Of a stretch of DNA of 7,130 nucleotides, positions 1 through 5,900 are shown piece by piece. Each line of letters begins with the position of its first letter. Position 1 is the stretch's first letter. Location of the stretch: NCBI GenBank assembly GCA_023544495.1, contig JAMJFV010000101.1, positions 1 to 7,130 of the forward strand, written 5' to 3'. The DNA comes from ANME-2 cluster archaeon. Lineage in GTDB: Archaea > Halobacteriota > Methanosarcinia > Methanosarcinales > Methanocomedenaceae. The position numbers and the translations under genes were made by a program. Below the pieces are notes generated by a model, which searched no databases, was not told where the DNA came from, and saw only the letters and a list, made by a program, of their open reading frames with translations.

Positions 1-744
1 GAAGCAGCTTATGATGCAGGGGTTCATCCTGCAAATATCGTGATGCTGCCGACCCATGTGGGTGACATAGGCCACCATATCGGTCCTTCTTATTTCCATA
101 TTTGCAAGGATGATATGTGCATGGCTATTTTGGAATCGGTATCCAATACTGTGTACGATACGCTCGGTACTGCACTGGCAATGGGGAAGATCAAGAACCC
201 CTTTGATGTAGCTTCAGTGGCTACGGGTGCCAGTGCTTCTGCAATGTCAGAGATCCTTACATGGGACGGATTCAATGCCGATATGTTCCAGGACCTGTTC
301 CAGAAACGATTCAAGAATTATGTTATGACCCATCCCTTTGACAGACCCATGGTTGGCGAGTTGCATATCAATGACTGGATGGACTTTGTGACACGTGGCG
401 AGAGGATCAATGCGCCTAAACCCAGAGGTCTGGGCGGAAAGGTATCAGGAGTGCCAATCGACCTCTCAGCTATCAGGTTAAATTCCAAACTGAACAATCC
501 CCAGTGGTACACGTATCCCTACACAGGCATTACGGTACGCTCCACTGCCCTGCTGCGGTTCGTAGACCAGCCATGCCTGCTGGCACCTGAACCTCCAAGT
601 ATTGTAGGTATGGTGAATGCTACAGTGTTGAATCCTGATGTGCCAATGGCACCTGTGCAGATGTGCAAGAACTGTGCCACAAATAGAACCCTGCCTGCCA
701 AGTGTAATTACTGCATGTCACCGAATTTGAATTCGGTATTGTAG
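1..744 (+). CDS. DUF2193-family protein, C-terminal part (5' truncated by window edge)
   Basis: The frame is open from base 1 (reads EAAYDAGVHPANIVML...) to TAG at 742-744, giving 247 residues. No start is visible, so the first in-frame GTG/ATG near base 40 is internal. I recognise the family from conserved stretches such as GDIGHHI, CKDDMCMAI, TYPYTGITVR and the late CKNC; this is recall, not a search. I recall full-length members of about 500 residues, so roughly half is present. Function is unknown; I know the family mainly from methanogenic and methane-oxidising archaea. The last 30 residues hold a CxxC-x9-CxxC arrangement (CKNC, then CNYC) that could bind zinc or an Fe-S centre. No membrane segment or signal peptide is visible in this part, so it is probably cytoplasmic. 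It converges with mer and has its own terminator. The family call is fairly confident; no role can be assigned. Confidence 0.75.
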   Translation, partial: EAAYDAGVHPANIVMLPTHVGDIGHHIGPSYFHICKDDMCMAILESVSNTVYDTLGTALAMGKIKNPFDVASVATGASASAMSEILTWDGFNADMFQDLFQKRFKNYVMTHPFDRPMVGELHINDWMDFVTRGERINAPKPRGLGGKVSGVPIDLSAIRLNSKLNNPQWYTYPYTGITVRSTALLRFVDQPCLLAPEPPSIVGMVNATVLNPDVPMAPVQMCKNCATNRTLPAKCNYCMSPNLNSVL

Positions 745-762
745 AAATAGATTCTTTTTAAA

Positions 763-811
763 AATGGGACTTTCGCATTTTTCAGGGAAGGTCCCATTGT
801 TTTACTTTTTT
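763..811 (+). terminator. Hairpin plus T-tract terminator of the DUF2193 gene
   Basis: Arms 763-774 (aatgggactttc) and 787-798 (gaaggtcccatt) pair over 12 bp with a single G-U wobble, leaving a 12-nt loop. A T-rich run (ttttacttttttt) follows at about 799-811. It starts 18 nt after the stop codon. Archaeal termination depends mostly on the U-tract, which is present; the stem may also protect the 3' end. It lies between two convergent genes. Confidence 0.7.
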
Positions 812-875
812 TAGATTAACTTTTACCTCGAAATCCCTTTTTAATCAAGAGGCAAAAACCCTATATTCCACCCCC

Positions 876-882
876 AAAAAAA
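876..882 (-). terminator. U-tract terminator of mer
   Basis: On the minus strand, seven T residues follow the mer stop codon by about 7 nt, with a G-rich run (ggggg) just after. No strong stem precedes it. A bare U-tract of this kind is sufficient for archaeal RNA polymerase termination. Further T-runs occur farther along the minus strand, for example from the A-run at 854-858. Confidence 0.5.
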
Positions 883-889
883 CAAATCC

Positions 890-1882
890 CTAATCCTTAA
901 AATGCGGAATTATCTCTTTTCCGATCAGTTCAATAGCAGCTTTCTTTTTCGGACCAAGTGGTGAACCGGTAACGATCTGGGTGACACCTGCATCGATCAG
1001 GTCATCGATACGGCTGATACATTCATCGGGGTTTCCGCATATCGAGAACACGTCCACCATATCATCAGTGACTGCGGCGATAGCATCGCTAAAACCTTTT
1101 TTGAAGCCTGCTCGTACCTTTTCCACATCATCAAGAGATATTCCGTGCTTTTCGAACACTGCATCAGGCGAACCTGCAACAATAAATGCAGTTACAGGAC
1201 GTGCGGCTTTTACTGCAGCTTCCGACGTGTCTGCAACGGAAAAACTGGTGTAAGCACCCACATCGAACTTTGAGAAATCACGGTTAGCACTTTCTGCACC
1301 CGCTTTGATAGCACGAACAGCATATTCAAAATCACGCGGATGGGACGCATTCACAAGAGCACCATCCCCGATAGCACCTGCAAGTGCAAGCATCTTCGGA
1401 CCCTGCGCACCGATATATACAGGAATGTCACCTACCCCGAAGTTCAGTTTTGCACCTTTGATCTGGCATACATCCCCATCGTAACTCACCTTTCCACCGC
1501 GTATGAAGGCACGCACAACTTCCACGGTTTCCTTAACCGTCGTAAGCGGCTTTTCCCATTCGATCCCCAACGAATCGAACGTTACCTTATCACCGGGACC
1601 GATCCCAAAGACCGCCCTGCCACCTGAAACCTCATTCACGGTCGCAATCGCGGATGCCAGTTGTGCGGCTGTGCGTGTGTATGGGTTCGTAACACCGGGT
1701 CCAAGTTTGATCTTGTCTGTCCTTGCTGCTATATAGGTCAATAATCCGTAAGCATCCCGGTTGTTATAATGATCTGTGATCCATGCGTATTCCAGACCGT
1801 TATCTTCCGAGAACTTTATAAGTTCTGCAAGAGTCTGTGCATCTTCATTTGCCAGAAATTCGATTCCAAAAGTAAGTTCCAT
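890..1882 (-). CDS. mer: 5,10-methylenetetrahydromethanopterin reductase (F420-dependent)
   Basis: Mer is a soluble bacterial-luciferase-like TIM-barrel enzyme. It reversibly converts methylene-H4MPT plus F420H2 to methyl-H4MPT, the step directly before Mtr in methanogenesis. Starting at the ATG at 1882-1880 it has 330 residues, the usual family length (about 325-330). Family signatures seen are WITDHYNNRD at 35-44, GPGVTNPYTR at 61-70, SGGRAVFGIGPGDK at about 86-99, GAQGPKM at 158-164, and a late FSICGNPDEC segment followed by GVTQIVTGSPLGP. I chose this ATG over the in-frame TTG three codons upstream because family members begin close to the FGIEF strand; the TTG also has only a 3-nt gap to a weak gggacg. 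There is no convincing Shine-Dalgarno. The gene is divergent from mtr and convergent with the DUF2193 gene. It looks intact, with all core motifs present. Confidence 0.95.
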   Translation of the reverse strand: MELTFGIEFLANEDAQTLAELIKFSEDNGLEYAWITDHYNNRDAYGLLTYIAARTDKIKLGPGVTNPYTRTAAQLASAIATVNEVSGGRAVFGIGPGDKVTFDSLGIEWEKPLTTVKETVEVVRAFIRGGKVSYDGDVCQIKGAKLNFGVGDIPVYIGAQGPKMLALAGAIGDGALVNASHPRDFEYAVRAIKAGAESANRDFSKFDVGAYTSFSVADTSEAAVKAARPVTAFIVAGSPDAVFEKHGISLDDVEKVRAGFKKGFSDAIAAVTDDMVDVFSICGNPDECISRIDDLIDAGVTQIVTGSPLGPKKKAAIELIGKEIIPHFKD

Positions 1883-1914
1883 GCATTTCAACGTCCCGTA
1901 TTTTTCTGTATACT

Positions 1915-1924
1915 AATATATGTG
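1915..1924 (-). promoter_or_regulatory. Candidate TATA box for mer
   Basis: On the minus strand this reads acatatatta, centred about 38 nt upstream of the mer ATG. Archaeal transcription usually starts about 25 nt downstream of the TATA centre. That predicts a start near 1895 and a 5' leader of only about 13 nt. The match is loose and the region is AT-rich, so this is a proposal only. Confidence 0.35.
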
Positions 1925-2014
1925 ATTATCTTAGGTGACACAATCTCGTTTTCCAGTTATTTTATTCGATATCGACTCTAATTAATTTAATTCATCAATC
2001 ATTATATGAAATCA

Positions 2015-2085
2015 ACCGCAGAAGACGCTGAGTGCGCAGAGTTGCTAATAGTAAGGTTCTCTGCGCCCTCTGCGTGCTCCGCGGT
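2015..2085. repeat. 71-bp imperfect palindromic repeat of the 'accgcagag' dispersed-hairpin type
   Basis: Arms 2015-2041 and 2059-2085 are each 27 nt and match at 22 of 27 positions when folded, around a 17-nt loop. An extra atc/gat pair just outside is reachable with one bulged base. The arms contain short reiterated units of the form cgcagag / ctctgcg. From memory, hairpins built from accgcagaggacgcagag-type units are scattered between genes in many bacterial and archaeal genomes as non-coding elements. The mismatches suggest an old, decaying copy. It encodes no protein and has no obvious target-site duplication. It lies between the divergent mer and mtr promoters. Confidence 0.75.
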
Positions 2086-2156
2086 GATATCTTGTTGCAC
2101 ATTTATTGAAATTACTGGATTTTAGTACAGTGCCATCGGAGGTATTTTTCGGGTAA

Positions 2157-2283
2157 GTTACCGATATACGTTTTGGTATTGTTCATGCATACAATTTACA
2201 GAATTATGCACTTATTTCAATCAGCCGCAATGGAAAATTGACTTCCAATCATTATTATACAAACCGAAATGTATATCGGGTAC
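2157..2283. repeat. Long-range 20-nt imperfect inverted repeat bracketing the mtr upstream region
   Basis: Arms 2157-2176 and 2264-2283 match at 16 of 20 positions in inverted orientation, including a perfect 9-nt core (ccgatatac / gtatatcgg). The right arm overlaps the best BRE/TATA candidate for mtrE. The arms could be paired binding sites for a regulator, two opposed promoter-like elements, or chance in AT-rich DNA. Confidence 0.45.
2264..2276 (+). promoter_or_regulatory. Candidate BRE/TATA promoter of the mtr operon
   Basis: ccgaaatgtatat resembles an archaeal BRE (cgaaa) followed by a TATA-like tgtatat. Its centre is about 30 nt before the mtrE ATG, so transcription would begin near 2299 and the message would be almost leaderless. 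That agrees with the absence of a Shine-Dalgarno site before mtrE. An alternative box, attatta at about 2251-2259, would give a leader of about 20 nt. Confidence 0.4.
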
Positions 2284-2303
2284 ATACCAGATTTACTGTG
2301 AAC

Positions 2304-3197
2304 ATGGAACCCACCATCATATTCGCAGTCGCTCTTGCTGGTGCTCTTGCAATACTCGCCGGCATCTTCGAAGATCTTGAATCGGATACCGGCTCGCAGA
2401 GTAATCCTAATTCACAGGTACAACTTGCACCACAGATCGGACATTTGCACAGATATTTCAACAAAGCAATCTCAGGAGAACCCCCTGCATACGGATTCTG
2501 GTCAGCCACAGGAGCAACAGTTGCAGTACTTCTTCAGACTCGTTTCTTAAGCGGTTTTGGCGAAATGCATTCAGTCATTCTTGCATCCATATTCGGAGCA
2601 TTTGTCGCAGCATCAATATTATCATTCTACGCGATCTTTGCCCACATATCAAGAACTGCAAGCATGCGTCCATTCAAACAACCTTTGCAACTTGATGTGA
2701 TACTATCCCCCCTTCCACTCTTTTTCGCATACGGATTCCTCGCAGTCCTATGTGTCACATTGATATCATTCATAACGAACATGGTACTCTTAAACCCCTT
2801 CCCGGTACCACTAATCGCTCTCCTTTTCGGAATAACACTCGGTACAATTGGTTCATCCACAGGAGACATACACTATGGTTCAGAGCGCCTCTACCAGACA
2901 TTCATCTTTGGTTCAGGAATACCGATCTCAAAGCAGGGAGATATTGACATCAAGGCAGAATACGGATTCCGCAATTCCATCGATACACCTTATTTCACTT
3001 CACGATTCGGCGGTCCGGTAACAGGTCTTTGTTTTGGAGCGCTTGTTTTTCTCGATAACTGGAGCAGACTCTTTACATTTGCAGGCAAATGGACTCCGAT
3101 ACTACTTGGGATCATCATAATAATCCTATTGTTTATAATCAACCTCTCAATTGAAATATACACAAGAAACAGGTTCAACGAATTCACAAAGGAGTAG
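2304..3197 (+). CDS. mtrE: Tetrahydromethanopterin S-methyltransferase subunit E
   Basis: MtrE is one of the three large integral-membrane subunits (C, D, E) that form the sodium-translocating part of the Mtr complex. The ATG at 2304 gives 297 residues, the normal family length. The protein then begins MEP and runs into the first membrane helix, as in known MtrE; in-frame codons farther upstream would add an unrelated hydrophilic tail. Visible signatures are EDLESDTGSQSNPNSQVQLAPQ at residues 23-44, FNKAISGEPP at 52-61, SSTGDIHYGSE at 184-194 and FGGPVTG at 235-241. Hydrophobic helices fall at about 4-22, 67-82, 88-115, 137-163, 168-183, 237-255 and 273-290. It is the first gene of the operon and lacks a recognisable Shine-Dalgarno, unlike most genes after it. 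The mtrD ribosome binding site overlaps its stop. Confidence 0.95.
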   Translation: MEPTIIFAVALAGALAILAGIFEDLESDTGSQSNPNSQVQLAPQIGHLHRYFNKAISGEPPAYGFWSATGATVAVLLQTRFLSGFGEMHSVILASIFGAFVAASILSFYAIFAHISRTASMRPFKQPLQLDVILSPLPLFFAYGFLAVLCVTLISFITNMVLLNPFPVPLIALLFGITLGTIGSSTGDIHYGSERLYQTFIFGSGIPISKQGDIDIKAEYGFRNSIDTPYFTSRFGGPVTGLCFGALVFLDNWSRLFTFAGKWTPILLGIIIIILLFIINLSIEIYTRNRFNEFTKE

Positions 3198-3201
3198 AAA
3201 A

Positions 3202-3891
3202 ATGGACCCAATTACCGCATTATTCGGAATTATCATAGGTGGCACGCTTGTAGGCGTGTGCGTGCATTTCATACCATGCAGTGCCGTTGGTGCCATGGCA
3301 GCAACCACCGGTATCGCAACAGGTCCTACCATGCTGGCATCAGGTGCAGGCATGATGGGACTTATGGCAGCAGCATATAACCTCGACAACGGACTGGCAT
3401 TAATGCTGGCATCAGGTGCTATAGCATCAATGCTCATGATAGCACTTACAAGTGTAGTTGCGAACATTACCTACGCTTTTGGTGTTGGTGTCGCACCCAC
3501 ATCAGGACAGAGTGAATACGACCGTTTCACAGGATTTGAACAGAAGCAGTGTCTCACACCAGGTACAGACGGACACGGCATACCAACCCAGTCCTTCATA
3601 AGCGGTGTAATAGGTGCTGCAATGGGTGGGATCGGCGGTGCACTTGTGTTCTATTCAGTATACACACTTATCAGCCCTTCAATTGCACAAGCAACAGCAA
3701 TCGCAATAGCAGGGATCATTGCAGTAGGTATCTACATCATAAACGGCGTACTTCCTGCATACACACTTGTCGGAAAGACCGAAGGTATGACAGATAAAAA
3801 GTTCAAAACTACACCAAAGACGCTCTATTCATGTCTGATAATGTCAACAGTATCCGGAATATTCGTCTATGCCGCATCGGTGGTGATATAG
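3202..3891 (+). CDS. mtrD: Tetrahydromethanopterin S-methyltransferase subunit D
   Basis: MtrD is an integral-membrane subunit of the Na+-pumping part of Mtr. It has 229 residues from the ATG at 3202, preceded by aaaggag at 3188-3194 with 7-nt spacing. This fixes the start and excludes an upstream in-frame ATG inside mtrE. Family features are an N-terminal helix ending in HFIP (22-25), a glycine/alanine-rich segment (30-57), the TDGHGIP motif at 121-127 followed by SFISGVIGAAMGGIGG, and further C-terminal helices. The segment after HFIP reads CSAVGAMAA where I remember VGGAPAAMA in Methanosarcina, a local substitution in an otherwise typical protein. An in-frame 17-nt direct repeat (3331-3347 and 3403-3419) encodes the twin MLASGA segments, apparently a pseudo-repeat of two helices. 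It is slightly shorter than some homologues but looks complete. Confidence 0.93.
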   Translation: MDPITALFGIIIGGTLVGVCVHFIPCSAVGAMAATTGIATGPTMLASGAGMMGLMAAAYNLDNGLALMLASGAIASMLMIALTSVVANITYAFGVGVAPTSGQSEYDRFTGFEQKQCLTPGTDGHGIPTQSFISGVIGAAMGGIGGALVFYSVYTLISPSIAQATAIAIAGIIAVGIYIINGVLPAYTLVGKTEGMTDKKFKTTPKTLYSCLIMSTVSGIFVYAASVVI

Positions 3892-4668
3892 ATGAGCGTA
3901 CAACCAACCGGAGAAACGGCAGCACACAGTGGTAAATATACCACCACAGTCTCACTTTTCGTGATTGCAATCGTGTGCAGCACTGTAGCATTAACGATCT
4001 TCAACGCCGCACCACACGCTGTGTTCTTATCAATAATTCTTATATGGCCTGCCTTTGCTTCAGGTGCAAGCGCTGTAAAAGATATCTCATCCTACGGGAT
4101 CGGGACAGGCGTTGCATCTATCGGCATGCTCGGTGCAGGCGTGGGTACAATATCAGCATTCAGTTCAATATTCATTGATATACCGTTCTCTGCCTTTATA
4201 GGAATTATAGCAGCCTTTGTAATCGGATTTGTCACAGGTCTTTGTGCAAACAAGATAATTAAGATGAAGATCCCCCGGATGGAACTTAAGATCGCCATCA
4301 TGTCTGCATCTGCGGCCATGATCACAACCCTGTTCGTATCCATCTTCTCAAACAACATCGATATGCTGCTGACAGATGTATACATCGTATTACCATTGAT
4401 ATTCATAGCCACAGCCCTTGCAATAATCCATCCCTACAACGGAAGTATGGGCGCAGGCGAGAACCAGCCCCGTACACTCAAACTCGCATTTGCCGAGGCA
4501 TCACTTACCACCCTCTTGTTTGGATTGATATCTCTTGCATATACTGACACCATAACATCGATCGAGATACTTCTTGTAAGTGGTCTTGGATTTGTAATAT
4601 TTACAACCATTTTTCTTCGCGCTATCAATGCCGAGATATATAAACTTGAATGGAGCGGGGTGGTATAG
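3892..4668 (+). CDS. mtrC: Tetrahydromethanopterin S-methyltransferase subunit C
   Basis: MtrC is the third integral-membrane subunit (with D and E) of the Na+-translocating methyltransferase. It has 258 residues and begins at the ATG directly after the mtrD stop (TAGATG, no gap), so translation is very likely coupled. A short ggtgat at 3882-3887 could serve as Shine-Dalgarno. Seen in order are a hydrophilic N-terminus (1-17), helices at about 18-38 and 43-62, GIGTGVASIGML at 69-80, helices at 83-96 and 100-118, the amphipathic KMKIPRMELKIAIMSASAA loop and helix at 124-142, a helix at 163-179, HPYNGSMGAGENQPRTL at 180-196, and two C-terminal helices (about 200-217 and 224-243). The HP-N-G-E-Q-RTL pattern is the diagnostic MtrC segment. 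Confidence 0.93.
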   Translation: MSVQPTGETAAHSGKYTTTVSLFVIAIVCSTVALTIFNAAPHAVFLSIILIWPAFASGASAVKDISSYGIGTGVASIGMLGAGVGTISAFSSIFIDIPFSAFIGIIAAFVIGFVTGLCANKIIKMKIPRMELKIAIMSASAAMITTLFVSIFSNNIDMLLTDVYIVLPLIFIATALAIIHPYNGSMGAGENQPRTLKLAFAEASLTTLLFGLISLAYTDTITSIEILLVSGLGFVIFTTIFLRAINAEIYKLEWSGVV

Positions 4669-4971
4669 ATGTATGTAAAACTCGACCCGCACATTAACGT
4701 AGCACTTGATCCTGAAAAAGGTGTTATCGGAGAGATGGATGAGCGAATAATCGCAGACATTGGTTTTCTTCACAGCAGTATTGATGAACTTGACCGGATC
4801 TCAATGGAAATATACAATTCCCTTGACCCAACAACTGCCCCATTCGAATCACACCCCGGACGCGAGGGGTTGTTCAGGAACATGGGCAAGATAACCAATT
4901 TCATCTACGGGCTTATCGCAGGCATGTTGTTCATGGCACTTGTAATGGCTGCAGCAGGAGGTCTGATATGA
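4669..4971 (+). CDS. mtrB: Tetrahydromethanopterin S-methyltransferase subunit B
   Basis: MtrB is a small subunit with a cytoplasmic N-terminal part and one C-terminal membrane helix that helps build the Mtr stalk and membrane ring. It has 100 residues. The ATG follows the mtrC stop without a gap (TAGATG), with only a weak gggtgg upstream, which suggests reinitiation. Visible are an acidic-basic N-terminal region, a probable short helix at 33-51, the HPGREG motif at 62-67 shared with other MtrB proteins, and a single transmembrane segment at about 77-99. Its last codons carry the mtrA Shine-Dalgarno, and its TGA overlaps the mtrA ATG. Confidence 0.9.
   Translation: MYVKLDPHINVALDPEKGVIGEMDERIIADIGFLHSSIDELDRISMEIYNSLDPTTAPFESHPGREGLFRNMGKITNFIYGLIAGMLFMALVMAAAGGLI
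4956..4962 (+). promoter_or_regulatory. Strong ribosome binding site of mtrA, inside mtrB
   Basis: aggaggt lies within the last codons of mtrB, 5 nt before the mtrA ATG. It is the strongest Shine-Dalgarno in the operon, and with the ATGA overlap it should give coupled and efficient mtrA translation. Confidence 0.8.
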
Positions 4972-5672
4972 GCGGAAAAATCACACAAAAATGGCCACAG
5001 GTCTCCGGGAGTTATACAGTCGGCAATCCTGAAAAACATGTACTTGTTTTCACACTCGGAAGTCATCTGGATGAAGGACAGATCGCACCTCACGTTGCTC
5101 TTGTAGGTCCTTGCAAAACAGAGAACATAGGTCTTGAAAAAATAATTGCAAACACGGTTTCCAATACCAATATCAGATATGTGCTAATGTGCGGTGCAGA
5201 GGTTCACGGGCATCTGGTTGCAGGAAGTACTAAAACCCTATTTACAAATGGTATCAATGATGAAGGAAGGATAATAGGTGCTCCGGGAGCAATCCCATTC
5301 CTTTCAAACATCTCGCCGGATATTGCCGATATATTCAGGGATCAAGTCGAACTTGTTGACATGCTGGGAATTGAGGATATTGACGAGATCTTGCGTGCGG
5401 TTGAGAACTGCGAGCCGAAAGAACCCTATGAAGGAGAACCTGTCACGATCGACTTTTCAGGAGGGAAAGGAGGCACTACAGATGAAAGCGGCCTGGTCGC
5501 ACTTACACCTGATGTCGTGTCCATAGAAAGCAGGATACGGACTCTTGATGCTGATGTAAAAGACCTTGGAAAATTATCGAAGTTCATGTCAGGTGTCTAT
5601 TCAGGACTGATCCAGGGCATAGTCTTAGGATTTGTACTGGTGATGTTGATATACTTAATAAAAGGTGTGTGA
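4968..5672 (+). CDS. mtrA: Tetrahydromethanopterin S-methyltransferase subunit A (corrinoid subunit)
   Basis: MtrA carries the 5-hydroxybenzimidazolylcobamide that shuttles the methyl group between H4MPT (through MtrH) and coenzyme M. It has 234 residues, and its ATG overlaps the mtrB TGA by 4 nt. The soluble cobamide-binding domain spans about 1-145. The GAEVHGHLVAGS segment at 76-87 contains the conserved GH histidine, His82, which by family alignment matches the cobalt-ligating His (known as His84 in characterised MtrA). A second histidine, His80, lies two residues before. RIIGAPGAIPFLSNI at 101-115 is a second cobamide-domain signature. A linker (about 150-180), an amphipathic helix (184-206) and one membrane helix (about 211-231) complete the protein. 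The C-terminal linker and helix resemble MtrF. All essential parts are present. Confidence 0.95.
   Translation: MSGKITQKWPQVSGSYTVGNPEKHVLVFTLGSHLDEGQIAPHVALVGPCKTENIGLEKIIANTVSNTNIRYVLMCGAEVHGHLVAGSTKTLFTNGINDEGRIIGAPGAIPFLSNISPDIADIFRDQVELVDMLGIEDIDEILRAVENCEPKEPYEGEPVTIDFSGGKGGTTDESGLVALTPDVVSIESRIRTLDADVKDLGKLSKFMSGVYSGLIQGIVLGFVLVMLIYLIKGV
5661..5667 (+). promoter_or_regulatory. Ribosome binding site deciding the mtrF start
   Basis: aaaggtg lies at the 3' end of mtrA, 10 nt before the ATG at 5678. The competing in-frame GTG at 5669 overlaps the mtrA stop (GTGA) and has essentially no spacing from this site, so the ATG is preferred. Confidence 0.55.
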
Positions 5673-5677
5673 ATCGC

Positions 5678-5884
5678 ATGAGCGGAAAAAGAGATATTGA
5701 AACAATACCTACCCTTGCGGCACCCAATACCCGTGAGATCGATCGGATGTCTGAAGATATGCACAGAAGAGCGATGATACTTGGAAGAGATGAAAGATCA
5801 CTATCCGGCATCCTGACAGGCAGGGTTGAATTCGTAATTGGTTTTTTGACTGCTATTATACTTATCGGGATCAGTTTGATATAA
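5678..5884 (+). CDS. mtrF: Tetrahydromethanopterin S-methyltransferase subunit F
   Basis: MtrF is a small single-helix membrane subunit of Mtr. From the ATG at 5678 it has 68 residues; starting at the GTG at 5669 would add three. A hydrophilic N-terminal half, with a probable amphipathic helix at about 19-40, leads to one transmembrane helix at about 49-68. The region aligns by eye with the MtrA tail (SG..tG...fviGFl against SG..sGl...vlGFv), which fits the known existence of MtrA-MtrF fusions. It starts with the same MSGK as MtrA, from an identical 13-nt sequence (atgagcggaaaaa). It sits 5 nt after mtrA and 16 nt before mtrG. The assignment rests on size, topology and operon position as well as sequence. 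Confidence 0.88.
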   Translation: MSGKRDIETIPTLAAPNTREIDRMSEDMHRRAMILGRDERSLSGILTGRVEFVIGFLTAIILIGISLI

Positions 5885-5889
5885 TCATT

Positions 5890-5894
5890 GAGGT
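5890..5894 (+). promoter_or_regulatory. Ribosome binding site deciding the mtrG start
   Basis: gaggt is 6 nt upstream of the ATG at 5901. Another in-frame ATG at 5895 abuts this site directly and so lacks spacing, which makes 5901 the better start. Confidence 0.6.
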
Positions 5895-5900
5895 ATGATC

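Larger units (their letters stand above)
1883..2303. other. Gene-free divergent region between mer and mtrE
   Basis: This 421-bp stretch separates divergently transcribed mer and mtrE. I see no credible protein-coding gene on either strand. From left to right it holds AT-rich promoter-like sequence for mer (about 1890-1930), a further AT-rich block (about 1975-2010), the imperfect palindromic repeat at 2015-2085, the left arm of a long-range inverted repeat at 2157-2176, and the mtr promoter candidate at 2264-2283. A ggaggt at about 2138-2143 is not followed by a start codon at usable spacing, so it is not taken as a ribosome binding site. Confidence 0.7.

Noticed and set aside
721..736. Palindrome-like ccgaat-ttga-attcgg at the 3' end of the DUF2193 gene
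   Set aside because: It is inside the coding frame just before the stop, only 6 bp long, and a much better terminator hairpin follows; likely coding coincidence.
890..1891. mer starting at the TTG at 1891 (333 residues)
   Set aside because: The ATG at 1882 matches the family's N-terminus better and the TTG has no usable ribosome binding site spacing.
2135..2165. Possible small gene after ggaggt at 2138-2143
   Set aside because: No ATG, GTG or TTG at suitable spacing opens a meaningful frame.
2238..2303. Upstream in-frame extension of mtrE from an ATG/TTG-type codon at 2238
   Set aside because: The added 22 residues are unrelated to the family, which begins with MEP and the first helix, and the stretch overlaps the promoter candidate.
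3331..3419. 17-nt exact direct repeat (3331-3347, 3403-3419) in mtrD
   Set aside because: Both copies are in frame and encode twin MLASGA segments at related positions in consecutive helices, as expected from the family's own pseudo-repeat; not a mobile or regulatory element.
5895..5900. mtrG start at the ATG at 5895
   Set aside because: It directly abuts the gaggt site with no spacing; the ATG at 5901 has 6-nt spacing.
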